Shown here piece by piece: positions 23,437-34,511 of a stretch of DNA of 64,000 bases. This DNA is from Proteles cristata cristata (taxonomy: Eukaryota > Chordata > Mammalia > Carnivora > Hyaenidae), in contig JAESUZ010001519.1 of the NCBI GenBank assembly GCA_017311185.1, positions 682,001-746,000 of the forward strand, read 5' to 3'. The notes under the pieces are model-generated. The model was not told where the DNA came from, ran no database searches, and saw nothing but the letters and a program-made list of their open reading frames with translations. The position numbers and the translations under genes were made by a program. Each line of letters starts with the position of its first letter. Position 1 is the first letter of the stretch.

Positions 23437-23612
23437 TTTATTCATTTTTTTTTATTTGAGAGCGAGCGAGCAGGGGAGAGGGGCAGAGGGATAGAGAGAG
23501 CATCTTAAGCAGGTTCTATGCTCAGCTCAGAGCCCGACAAAGGGCTCGATCCCATGACCTAAGCCCAAGTCAAGAGTTGGACACTTAACTGACAGAGCCA
23601 CCCAGGCGCCCC
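23437..23612 (-). mobile_element. CAN SINE, diverged
   Basis: Reverse-strand copy ending cagagccacccaggcgcccc. A catttcattttat word stands on both sides (about 23427 and 23614), consistent with a target-site duplication. Confidence 0.9.
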
Positions 23613-23628
23613 ACATTTCATTTTATTT

Positions 23629-23831
23629 TTTTAAATTTTTATTTATTTTAGAGACAATGAGAACACAAGTGAGGGAGAGGAGCAGGGTGTGTGGGGGAAG
23701 AGAAAAGACGAGAGAAGGGGGAGGAAGGAGACAGAGAGAGAGAGCCCTGTGGTGGCTCAACCCCATAAACCGTCAGATGTGACCTAAGCTGAAACCAAGA
23801 GTCAGATGCTCAACTGAGCCCCCTATCTGCC
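23629..23831 (-). mobile_element. CAN SINE, old and degenerate
   Basis: Reverse-strand copy with T-rich start, GA-rich stretch, and a damaged head (aagagtcagatgctcaactg). It lies directly beside the previous copy and is more diverged, so probably older. Confidence 0.75.
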
Positions 23832-24341
23832 ACATTTCTCTTTAAAACTCACTCTCAAGAAGTGAATAGTACAAGTTCAAACTTAATATCCGGCAAGAAG
23901 GGGGCACACAGAATTAGTTCCCAAAATCAACCATGTACAAAGTCACAAAGAAAGCCTCAAGGCAGCTCTGAAGTCAACCTCATCTATAGTACCACTAAGT
24001 ATAATAAAATTAAAAACTATTAACAAACATTTCATGGGTCTTTTTCCAACGACAAAAGAAATTAATAACTTCTCCAAGACAAAAGTCGAAAGAAAATTAT
24101 GGTAAATGTACAACATCTCAAAGAAAAGGAGTCAAAAGAAAATGATGACTTTACAAGAGCTCGCCACAGAAAACACAAAGGCCGAACGCAGCAAGAGAAG
24201 GTAAAACACAGCCAGTCTCCCCCTTTACCGCCAAGGCACTCTTCAATACGAATGCACGCTGCTCTTCTGAGATTTATCTTTCTTTCTCTCAAATATACTT
24301 TTTGCCAGCATTTCCTGTACTTGAAATAAGAACGGGGGGGC

Positions 24342-24550
24342 GGGGGGCACCTGGTGGCTCAGTTGGTTGAGCAATCCGACTTCAGCTCAGGTCCTGATGT
24401 CCCCCGGTCTGTGAGTTCGAGCCCTGTCCTGTGACAGCTCAGAGCCTGGAGCCTGACTGGGACTCTGTGTCTCACTCTCTCTGCCCCCTCCCCTGCTCAT
24501 GCTCTGTCTCTCAAAAATAAATAAATATTAAAAAATTTTTAAAGAAAAAA
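24342..24550 (+). mobile_element. CAN SINE
   Basis: Head ggggggcacctggtggctcag, CT-rich segment and an aaataaata tail. A G-run (aacggggggg) precedes it. Confidence 0.92.
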
Positions 24551-24554
24551 AGAA

Positions 24555-25725
24555 ACAAGAAACAGTGGGAAGTAGATAACATTTTTGAGAGGAAAAAATG
24601 TCTGTGTGTGCTTTCCTCTGTACGTCAAATAAAATAGATCATACAGTGAGTATGACACATGTTGGTACATTTTCATTGTCGATTTGCCGTCTTCACACTA
24701 TGCCCCGCCCTCGGGGTGTCAAAACCGGAGAGTCTCAATGTGGTGGCCCAGTAGGGTCCTAAGTCCACATCTTACCCCAAACCCATCAAACCCGGATCTC
24801 TGAGGATGCACTCAAGCGTGTGTTTTTGAAGCCTCCAGTTTGGTAGTTCAAGTGCAAAGTGGAGAATGGCTCTCCTAGGGGGTGGTTAGGAGGAATCTCC
24901 AGCCAGGACTTCCTTCCTATACCCCACTCTGACCTTGCCTCCTCTCTTTCACAGCTTCATCAGTACCTGAACACACATACCGCAAACTGTCAAACAGAAG
25001 TAGAAAGACAGCAAGGAGAAGATCCCAAACCATCTCATCGTGCTGTGCTCTTGGGCTGACTCTCTGAGTCGTCGGAACACAATAAATAACAAAGCTTAGA
25101 TCTTGGGCCACAGGAATCCAACTTCACTAATAATGGGTAACGTGCATGCGACTAACACCAGCGCACATGAGAAATTCTGGAGGAATCTGGTAGATTTTAA
25201 GTGTAGTGTGAGTCAGCGGTCATTTGGCTGCCAGAAGACGAACTCCATCAGAGGCTGTATCAATAGACGGGCACCGTCAGGGCAGGGAAGACCCCTTTCT
25301 CCTGCCCGCCGGGACACTTTAAGTCCTGAGGCATGTGGCGAGCAGCGCACTGTAGGACGAACATGGAAAATGAGATTAACGTTGATGAGGGGACGCAGAA
25401 CGGTCATCTTTGCAAGAAGGCCATTCGGCTGGGAAGAAAGCTAGCCTAGGGAAGGCGGGACAGATGTTTTCAAAATATTCGAAGAACGCACATGTGGAAG
25501 TTAGATTAGATGTATTGTGTCAAGTCCAGAAGTCGAAAGCAATGGGTAGACGGAAGGAAATGCTTTTCGGCGGTGTTGGTGGTGAAGAGCACAGAGGACT
25601 GGGGTCCCTGGAGAGAGGTGACCTTCAAGCGTGCAATGGGCGAAGGCGGCTTCAGAACTTGCAAAGCGCCGAATCGGATCACAGAGGGTCCCTTGGTCTG
25701 TCTAAGGTTTCAGGGTCGGTGTACT
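24555..25725. other. Upstream region of VEGFC, no recognised feature
   Basis: Rising GC content towards the CpG island. Open frames at 25103-25444 and 25510-25929 have no recognisable protein character. The segment may contain distal promoter elements, which I cannot identify by eye. Confidence 0.4.
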
Positions 25726-26917
25726 GAAAAGTTGCAGCTGGGTGGCTCGTCCCTCCGCCACCGTGCAGTCCGCCCCAAGGAGGCACCCTCCAGGGCAGCC
25801 AGCGCAACGGGGACACGCAGTGACCTCTGCGCAAAGGTCACCTTCCTACAATACGACCAGCACACGCGGCTCTGCATCACCCCCTTTCTCACGGAACCCA
25901 ACTTTCCTGCACACACTGGTGCCCCGTGACTGTGCTGTCGGTGAGGACTGGGGCCCCGTCCACACCGGCCGCAAGTCCCGGGATTCCGGGGGGGTGGTCG
26001 TCAGCCGTCAGCCCCCCCGCCCCCCACCCCGCATGCCGAGCTCAGGCCGCACGTGAGGCTGCCCGGAGGAAGGGGCGGGGGGCCGCGCTCCGAGGTCCCG
26101 GCGGGGTCCCCGCCATTGTGAGGGCTCTCTGTCTCTGCCTCTGTCTCCGGGACCTTCTGGAAGCGCCGGGGCCGGGGGGCACCCTGCAAACCCGGACGCA
26201 GGGGGCGCGGAGGGCGCGGCGAGCCGGGCGCGGGGCAGGAGCCCGGGAGCCCCCTGGCGAGGACAAAGGCGCGGCGGCCCCAGCGGGTCGCGCTCCCCCT
26301 GCGCCGCGGGCCGCGCGCTCTCGGGGTGGGGGCACTGGGGGGCGGGAGGGGGAGGGACGCGGGCGCGGGGCGGAGGCGCGGGCGGCGGGGCGCGCGCGGG
26401 GCGCTTCCGAGGGAGAGTGAGAGGGGAGGGCGGCCGCGCTCGGCACGCTCCCTCCCTCGGCCGCTTTCTCTCACATAAGCGCAGGCGGAGGGCGCGGCGG
26501 CCATGCCCTGCCCCGCCGCCGCCGCCGCCGCGCCGCGCTCCGGGCCGCCCGCGCCGCCGAGCTCCCCGGCCTGGCCGCGCGGCGCCCGCCGCCCCTCCCG
26601 GCCGCCGCTCTGCTCCGCGGGAAGGGGAGGGGAGGGAGGAGGGGGCCGCGGGCTCGGGGCGTGGGGGGGCCGGAGGGGCCGAGCGGCGCCGCGGGGGTCG
26701 GCTGTGCCCCCTCGCAGCCTGAAAGCGAAAACAGAAAGGCGGACCGAGGCGCCGTCCGCCCCCGCCCCCTCGCCCTCGCCCGCGCCCTCGCCGCGCCTCA
26801 CCTCGCCGGCCCCGAACGCGGGGCGCTCGGACGTCCGGTTTCCTGTGAGGCTTTACCTGACCCCGCGCCCCCGCCCGGCCCGGCCAGGACCGCGCCGCGC
26901 GGCGTCGGGAGCGCCCC

Positions 26918-26943
26918 GCCGCCGCCGCCGCCGCCGCCGCCTC
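26918..26943 (+). repeat. (GCC)n trinucleotide repeat in the VEGFC leader or promoter
   Basis: About eight consecutive GCC/CCG units starting near 26918, about 80 bases before the ATG. It is prone to slippage and G4/hairpin structures and may lie in the 5' UTR. Confidence 0.9.
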
Positions 26944-27023
26944 CGGCCGCCCTCGGGGGTCGCCGGCGGCCCCGCCGCGCCCCCGCCCCCGCGGCCGGGC
27001 CGCCGCGCGGCGGCGCTTCCACC

Positions 27024-27173
27024 ATGCACTTGCTGGGCTTCTGGCCCCTGGCGTGCTCGCTGCTCGCCGCTGCGCTGCTGCCCGGGCCGCGCGACGCGCC
27101 CGCCGCCGCCGCCGCCGCCTTCGAGTCGGGACTCGGCTTCTCGGACGCGGAGCCGGACGCGGACGAGGCCCAG
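27024..27173 (+). CDS. VEGFC: Vascular endothelial growth factor C, coding part of exon 1 (partial gene)
   Basis: VEGF-C is a secreted growth factor of the PDGF/VEGF cystine-knot family that signals through VEGFR3 and VEGFR2 to drive lymphatic and vascular endothelial growth. This exon encodes 50 residues starting MHLLGF, with a hydrophobic core CSLLAAALLPGP (residues 11-22) typical of a signal peptide, then an alanine run and an acidic stretch (SDAEPDADEA) that begins the N-terminal propeptide. The start is the ATG in context ttccaccATGc, with A at -3. The frame runs to a consensus donor, cag followed by gtaggt at 27174. The family's human exon 1 codes 49 residues from memory; one extra alanine (six GCC codons, 27103-27120) accounts for the difference. 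The VEGF homology domain, cysteine-rich C-terminus and all later exons lie outside the window. The frame is open upstream to an ATG at 26661, but this is GC-rich leader and would bury the signal peptide. Identification is confident. Confidence 0.95.
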
Positions 27174-27619
27174 GTAGGTGCGGCGGGGGGGGCGGGGGGC
27201 GCCGCGCCGGGCGCGTGTTGCCGCTTCGCCCCGGGCGCGTTGCCTCGCAGGTTACTCCGAGCGGACTGCACGCTTCCCGGGAGAAAAGTTTTCTGCCTTT
27301 GCGTAAAGTTGTTCACTAAGGAGGAAAGCCAGAAAGCCTGGTAGGAGCGGCCGCAGAAGTGGGGGGGCGGGGGGTGGAGGTCGCGGAGCCCGCCGGGGGT
27401 GGGTGCCCCGCGGCCGGGGGCGCCCCTCGTCCCTCGCGAGCAGATGCGCGCGAGGCGCCTGGGCTCCGGCAGCCCGGGTCCGTTTTCCCGGGGTGTCCCC
27501 TCGGGCGGCGTCAGGGAGCGCGTGCAGGGGGGTTAGTCCCCGGGGCTTCGGGGCTCAGCACTCCTGAGTCCCCGCGGCAGGGTCTCCGCCAGATCACCGT
27601 CCGCGTGGCCGAAATCTGG

Positions 27620-29430
27620 TCTTGAAAGCCCTGGACAGTAAGGTGGGTTGTTGTCTTGTGGGGTTTATGAAATCGCGGTTTAGCCCTTGGCCGGAAGATG
27701 TTGCCAAGACACTTTGGAGACGTTCTGATTTTCAAACAGGAGTTGCCGCAGGTGTGCCCGCTTCTCAACTCGCTTTTCCAAAATGTGCACCTAAGAAAGT
27801 TCAGACCTGACGTTAAGGATGGAGAGGATGCGTTAGAGAGCTGGGAAGTCCCGGAGAACTTTCCACATTCCACATACTCTGGGATGTCCCCCTTCAGACA
27901 GGCGCAGCACCCCTGGCTGGGTACAGAATGAAGGGTTTCATTTCAAACGATGGCAACTGGAGAGGTGCCCCTGGTGTGTGACTGTTAACTGTGAGTTGAG
28001 GTGCTTGATGGACAAGATGCTGAATGTGTAGAAATTGATTTGCCTTCGCAGTTACATTTTGCAATGTGTTTTAAGATTGAGAAGACTAAAAAAAAAAAAA
28101 ACTACCTATAAAATTTAAATTTGAGGGTAAAAATGAAAAAGAAAAAACCCCAGAATTTGTCATTCAGTGTAAGAGTCAAGAAAAACATTTAACTTGTGAA
28201 TTAAAAAAACCGTGAAGTTGCGGAACACAGAGTATTCTAGGATTGGTGAAGTAATTTTTAACACAAGTACTTACAGTCGTACAAGTATTATCGTGAGAAT
28301 GTCTTCCTGGGCTTAAATGCCACAAAAATGTAGCGTTAGACCCGCTCACACTTCCTGTCATTGGAATGCCTTGAGTTTCACGATAGCTACTCACTTTGTT
28401 TCTGCAAAGTCAAGCCATTAAAAGTATGACTTAGTAAGACAACACGCAGAGAGGTGGCTGGTGAAAGAGATCACGTAACTGGTTTGAGAGCAAGTGTGAA
28501 AGTGTGAAGAAGGAAGTAAAATGAGAAGTCTTTCCTGATAAGCCAGAAGCCTGTATGAGAGCCACCCCTCGTGGGTCAGTCGTGAATGAATGTCCCCCTC
28601 TGTGCACATGTGTCTGTATTATGCACGGGCAGCCGGCTGGAGGTTAAACTTCATTTATTTTTAGTCTTCAAAGCGTCTTCACTGGTGATGCAATCAAGTG
28701 TTTTCTTTACTGTGAGAATCTTCATGCGTTTTTATCTGCTTTTCCTACTTAACCATCTTTTATGTCCTAGACGGTGCACGAGAGTTGATATTCTGTATGT
28801 GATGCGCACTCTTTTTCACTGTGAAGCATCATCTTAGGTCTTTGAGTTCCACAGACCACAAGACAGCATATTATGTGAGCGCTAAAGTGTTCTCATTGGT
28901 TGAGTGGAGTCTTGACAGGGCATGTGTCATGAATGCCTTCAGTGAAACTGCTGTGTCCTTGCCATGAAACTCCCAAAAGACACTGTGCATAGACTCCACG
29001 TCTCTCTCTAGTGGCCTAAACAAGGGACTCCTTTGGATGTAAACCTTGGAGAGGAACTGAGTGTTGATTTCCTGTGAACTACCTATACTCCCAGAAGAGA
29101 TTTCAGAAGATGAATAAGGGACACTAACTATACAAAATCTCCAGCAGAGGCAGAGTTTTGGTAATTTACGTTTAGGAAGTATTTTTGTAATGTTTCAAAA
29201 ATACAGAACAGCTCACAAACTGTGAACCAAGTTTAGCCAGCCAGCTCTTCACCCCACCTACAAAGGCACACAAAAAATAGGAGGGCAAATCACAAAGAGA
29301 AATGAGATCTCCTTGTTCCTTGACTTACATTTGCATTTGTTAGGCTCCTCTTTCTAATTATTCGTGGTACACGACTTACTGAAAGATCCTAAAATGTTTC
29401 CCTGGAGGATAGTAGTACAAGGAAGCCGAC
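27620..29430. other. VEGFC intron 1, unique-looking sequence
   Basis: No repeat or frame was recognised. The first part (to about 28,000) still has elevated GC and may hold intronic regulatory sequence. Confidence 0.4.
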
Positions 29431-29446
29431 ATCAGAAAAGTAAGAC

Positions 29447-29597
29447 TTTTGAATGCTGAGAACAAACTGAGGACTGATGGGGTGGGGGTGGAGGGATGGG
29501 GTGATGGGCATGGAGGAGGGCACTTGTGGGGATGAGCACCGGGTGTTATAGGGAAACCAACTTGACAATAAACTATTTATAAATAAATAAATAAAAG
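29447..29597 (+). mobile_element. Young L1 3' end, severely 5' truncated
   Basis: Begins gaatgctgagaacaaactga, has a G-rich tract (gatggggtgggggtggaggg), then gggcacttgtggggatgagc, and ends aacttgacaataaactattt with an (aaat)n tail. The same 3' UTR occurs at 45780-45935. A short aaaagtaag word flanks it on both sides (about 29436 and 29594). Confidence 0.9.
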
Positions 29598-29599
29598 TA

Positions 29600-32560
29600 A
29601 GGCAAAGTATCGCCTATTATAGAATTAAAGTTAACTGGGCATGATGGGAAAAAGAGGAAATATATAGAATTATCGTCCAACTAAAACATCTGCAAAGCCT
29701 AGAAAGAGCAACTAGATTGCTAAATGCAGTTATTTGCCAACATGACATTGCACAGGGTTCACTCTAGTTGGACGGAGTTCAGGAGTTTGATTTTAAAAGA
29801 AAAAATGTGTATAATAATAAAGGAAGAATTATGTGAAGTATACTTTTATTCCAAAAAGTGTTGGACTGGTAGTATAAGTACCTAGATCCTTATATATATT
29901 TTAGAGTAATGCATTCAAGGAGAGCATGTCTTCTGTTGCCCATGCCTTTATTAAAGGTCAAGATCAACAAAAGAATGCTTACAGATTTATAATGTTGTAT
30001 CAATTAACTGAATAATCTAGAAGATCGGTTATTATTGAGTGGGAAAATGTAACTTCTTTTCTGTTTTATGTAACTTTAAATATCCCTACTTTACCGTTTA
30101 AATGCAAAAAAGGATTAGCTTAATATTAACACAAATTGCTTTAATGAGAATTGCTATTTTAAATTAAAATAGTCAAAGCACATATATATGGTTTATGATG
30201 TCTGTCACCAAAAAAGCTTCCTAATAATGGCAAGTAGTTTGCAACATGCCACGTTGTCTGTCTCCATTGTTTATAATTCTGCATACTTTGGTGCTGGCTT
30301 TATTTGTATTTACGGTTTCAAATTAATCAGTGATGATGTTTTTCAAAATACCATCTGCGTGTTAACTGCGTGAGAATTCTCTAGAAGTCTTTAATTGTTT
30401 TCCCCTTACCTGAGACCAACCAAATCTCTGGGTGTGCGTCTAGGAATAAACATTCCTAGCAGACATACTAAGTTATTCTCACGCACAATGACAGTGTTAG
30501 AGTCACTGATCTGAGGTGTGTAACAATGACTAATTTCATTGGTTTTACCATCTTCATCATATAGCTGTTGAGTCTGCAAGGTAATGTGTTTGGCGTCAGG
30601 CATCTTAAAAGACATTAGCCACATATCCTCTCTTCAAGGAGCTTACAATTCAGGTAGAAAAAATAAATGCTGAAGCACAGAAGTCCTGTGAGATACCAAG
30701 GGAGTGGTGCCAAAGCATTGTCTGTGTCCCGAAGTTTGCCCAAGACAGCATGTGGCCTACTCGGTGTGAGTGCTCTGACACAAGGCTGAACTTGGGCGGG
30801 AACTTGGGGGAGAGTTTCTAGCAGATGACTAGACGCTGTGACGCACAGGAATCCCTTTGTGTTGTGGATGGCTGGAGAAGGTGAGAAGGCAAGGGGATTA
30901 CTTAGGGTAACAGTGAAGCATCTTAACTGCGAATATGTCTTCAGAGATGCCTGGGGCTGCAGTGCGTATGGCCCGAGCTAGCTGAAGGTGGGTCGTGGAG
31001 GGTGATTCGTGCACTGAGCACCTGAAAGACTCAGGTAGCAAGAAAAGTATTGGAAACGTTTATGGGATTCGGTTAGAGATCATAAAGACTTCTGAGGGCG
31101 TGGTCTAGTGAACAGCAGCCCTCTGGAAGGGAAGTGATGAACGGGGCAGAGAGGAGGCAGTGAGGGCAAAGCCAAAGCTGTCACGGAAGAAGAACCCGCA
31201 AATCCGGTGACTGATTTACAAGAAAGACTAGGAAGTGGAAGAAATGAACCTTGGCATCAGTGTTTTAATCCGAGGACAATGTTGGTCCCACATCCAGGAT
31301 TAGGGCGTCTCGGGGAAGAGCGGCGGCTGGTTTTCACAGACCACTGATGGAGGATGGCAGCCTTATTCTGTAAATCACTTAAGATTTTACCAGACCTCAC
31401 ACTCTTTGGAGAAGCAAAATAAGCTTTACACATTTACATCCCATTAAAGGAAAATAATTGCCTAGGATCAACAAGAATTAAATGGTGTAATATCCTTAAA
31501 GTATTTGAGCATTTGACAAGTACCGTTACAATCCCAAAAGGCGAATTAACAGTATGAATAGCCCACTGCCCTGCATTAAAAATGAAGAGGCAGATTTCAT
31601 CCCACTGAAGTAGGCCGGAAATGCAAGCGTAATATGTAGCCGTTGACTTGAGCCTTATCTGCTGCGCGTTTGCAGTACCCATAAGGAAATGTCTGTGAAA
31701 GTGGAAACCCGTGAACTCTCTTGTCTTCACCTCACTCTGCATCGGTTTATGTGCACGCCTGGAGTTCCGCTCCCTAGAGCCCCTTTCTGAGGCGGGCAGA
31801 GGATTACGTGATGGAAGGGCTGGATTGGGTTCTTGTCCCCTCTCCCCGAAGACCTGACTCGCTAATAGCAAGTCTCCCGTTTTTCTGATTACGAGTGTAT
31901 GACGAAGTGCCTGGCAAGCTTCCCGTCTGAGGAGAGCTTTCTGACCCGCCTCGGAATGGTGCTGCGGACCTGTGGTTTGGGGCGTAAGAAACTCAATTCA
32001 TCCTTCATTTTGGTTTCCGCTTCGGTGTATTCTTCCTTCTGAATTGCGAACACCTGATTGGCAGTCATTTGTTCAAGAATCAGTTGTCATCAAAATTGCT
32101 TCATAGGAACCAGTTACTGATACCGGTGGCCTGACTTTCAGAGCAGTGGGTCTCTATTCGTGTCCTTCTGAGTTGATCTGAGAAGGTGGAGGGTGGTGGG
32201 TTGGGGCGATGCCTTTCTGGCCCTCTAGTTCTGGGGCTCTTAAGATGGAGGTCTTGGCCTCCTATCAAATGTCTCATAGCTCTTTCTAGAATGTTTCCTG
32301 TGCCCCTGGCATGGCTGTTGTCTTTGGCAGCTATGTGGGTATTCACGGATTCTAATCACCCCCTGGGTAGCATACCTACCTCTGAATATTGCATAGGTAT
32401 TTACATCATAATTTGGTTTCCTCTACTACATCCTGAGTATCTACATGCACTGTACTGAGAGCTTTACAGCTTAAGTTTGTTTTTCACTACATCTTTATGA
32501 GGTAGATTTTGTTATTACTTAGCCAGGAGCAGGGATAGAGTTTTGTTTTTAATTTCTCAT
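29600..32560. other. VEGFC intron 1, no firm feature
   Basis: No coding exon. A MIR/L2-like short segment is possible at about 32450-32520 (actgagagctttacagctta, then tatgaggtagattttgttat). Otherwise nothing was recognised. Confidence 0.4.
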
Positions 32561-32564
32561 TTTA

Positions 32565-33021
32565 TTTATTTAAAAAAATTTTTTAACGTTTATTTATTTA
32601 TTTATTTTTAAATATTTTAATTTATTTCTAGGAGGGAGAGAGAGACAGCGTGAGCAGGGGAGGGTCAGAGAGAGAGGGAGTGACAGACTCTGAAACAAGC
32701 TCCAGGCTCTGAGCTGGCAGTCAGCACAGAGCCCGACGCGGGGCTTGAACCCACGAACCACGAGATCATGACCTAAGCGAAAGTCGGACGCTTAACCGAC
32801 TAAGCCACCAGGTGCCCCATGTTTATTTATTTTTGAAAGACAGAGAGAGACAGAGCATGAGTTGGGAAGGAGCAGAAAGAGAGGGAGACACAGAATCTGA
32901 AGCAGGCCCCAGGCTCAAGCTGTCAGCACAGAGCCTGATGCAGGGCTCAAACTCACAGACCACAAGATCATGACCTGAGCCAAAGTTGGATGCTTCACCG
33001 ACTGAGCCACCGGGGCACCCC
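32565..33021 (-). mobile_element. Older CAN SINE, split by a younger one
   Basis: The T-rich start lies at about 32565-32604 and the rest at 32819-33021 (ends gccaccggggcaccccc). The head is diverged. Between the two parts sits the younger SINE at 32605-32818. Confidence 0.88.
32605..32818 (-). mobile_element. CAN SINE, young subfamily, inserted in an older SINE
   Basis: Reverse-strand copy ending taagccaccaggtgcccc. It shares the young-subfamily features (ttctaggag, ggcagtcagcacagagccc, gaaagtcggac). A gtttatttatt word at about 32588 and 32821 flanks it, meaning it split the T-rich tail of the older SINE. Confidence 0.93.
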
Positions 33022-33750
33022 CATTTCTTGTTTAAAAAAAAAAACAACTCATGCAGCATATATTTTAGAAAGCTGTGATAACGGGTTTGGGCCTTCTGGG
33101 TTTATGAAAGACCCATGCATATGTATATATTCCTTTCTTGTAGCTGGGTACAGGAAGGCAGAGAGAAGAGGTACTCTGTAGGTAGGGTCTACCCAGTTAC
33201 TTTTACATCCTGATTCCCTACCATTGGACAATTTGACATAAACTTGTACCTCCTTCCAAGCCTTACCGTACGCTGGTCTTCTGACCAAAGAGCGATCGCA
33301 AATGGCCTTATCCATACTAGCACTGCAAGAATGCACAACGAGAATCCTCACAAGAAATCCTGACAGTAATCTCACAGTTTTTCTAAGTTGCACTACTCTT
33401 AACTTCACCGAAGGATTATGGTCTTACCTGTGCTGAGTGACCATTCCAGGAATAATTGGATTTGGAAAGAACAGACTATGGTCAGTGGAAATGTTACAGG
33501 CCTTCTAACTTCCAGGCGTGTATCATCTCATCTGGTACCAGTTACATTATTTCTGGTAGAGATTCCTTCTGTAATTACTACCTAGTCCTACATTTTGCTG
33601 CGGAATGCCCATTTGTCACTTCAGATTTATATAAATTTTAAATTAAGGAATCATTGATTTTTGACATTAGAAATAACGGATGTAGCAGAGAACTTCAAAC
33701 AAGGGATGATAGTTCAGTTAACTTATAACGTAATTCTAAAATTTACAGTA
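33022..33750. other. VEGFC intron 1, no recognised feature
   Basis: No repeat or exon was recognised. Open frames at 33049-33408 (- strand) and 33456-33641 (+ strand) have no protein character. Confidence 0.4.
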
Positions 33751-33752
33751 AA

Positions 33753-33963
33753 GGGGCGCCTGGGTGGCTCAGTAGGTTAACAGCTGATGCTTGGTTTCGG
33801 CTCGGGTCATGATCTCGGTCTCATGAGTTTGACCCCCATGTTGGACTCTGTACTAACAGTGTAGAGTCGGCTTGGGATTCTCTCTCCCTGTCTCTCTGCC
33901 CTCCCTCATGTAAGCTGCCTCTGTCTCTCTCAAAGTAAATAAATAAACTTTTCAACAAATGTT
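33753..33963 (+). mobile_element. CAN SINE
   Basis: Head ggggcgcctgggtggctcag, diverged middle, and an aaataaataaac tail. A similar word (taaaatttacagtaaa before, aaactttacagtaaa after) suggests a target-site duplication. Confidence 0.9.
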
Positions 33964-34269
33964 CAAACTTTACAGTAAACATTACAGATTTGTCTGGGTA
34001 ATTGTTTCTTCTGGAATCTACTCACGTGTATTCAGGTGGTTCTTATCCTTACTTGATTTACTCTTTTTCAGAGTTTGTAGTTTAACTGTTAGAGAAAGAA
34101 GACATCGTCTTTATTACTGGGCGTTACTTCATAAGAGTCAATCAAATGGATGCCTTGAAATACCTTTCGCTGGTACAGTCTTACCGCTTCCTGGTACTGG
34201 TCATGCCCTAGTGTCTTTCAAAGTGTTAGAAGGCATTCATAAAGTTCTGAGATCCAAATCCTCATTTTC

Positions 34270-34498
34270 TTTTTTTTTTTTTTAATTTTCTTTAATGTTT
34301 TATTTATTTCTGAGAGATAGGGACAGCATGAGCAGGGGAGGATCAGAGAGAGAGGGAGATACAGAATCTGAAGCCGGCTCCAGGCCCTGAGCTGGCTGTC
34401 AGCACAGAGCCCGACGCGGGGCTCAAACCGACGAACTGTGAGATCATGACCTGAGCCGAAGTCGGATGCTTAACCGACTGAGCCACCCGGGTGCCCCC
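34270..34498 (-). mobile_element. CAN SINE
   Basis: Reverse-strand copy: long T run, GA-rich stretch, and end ccgactgagccacccgggtg. A caaatcctcattttc / caaatgctcattttc direct repeat flanks it (one mismatch). Confidence 0.95.
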
Positions 34499-34511
34499 CA
34501 AATGCTCATTT

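Larger units (their letters stand above)
25730..27620 (+). promoter_or_regulatory. VEGFC: CpG island, promoter and 5' UTR region of VEGFC
   Basis: Base composition switches abruptly from about 40 percent GC to very GC- and CpG-rich around 25.7 kb and drops back after about 27.6 kb. Visible GC-box-like motifs include ggggcgggg at 26072-26080 and ccccgccccc at 26981-26990, with more CCGCCC/CCCGCC runs at 26755-26800. I see no TATA box at a sensible distance from the start codon, so an Sp1-type dispersed promoter is the likely mode. The transcription start cannot be placed from sequence alone; it is probably several hundred bases before 27024. GCC-rich runs at 26512-26530 and 26918-26943 lie in the promoter or leader. 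Confidence 0.85.

Noticed and set aside
26001..26801. 266-codon open frame on the - strand, and other long frames in the CpG island
   Set aside because: Composed of Arg, Pro, Ala, Gly as expected in GC-rich noncoding DNA; many overlapping frames in all phases and no recognisable domain.
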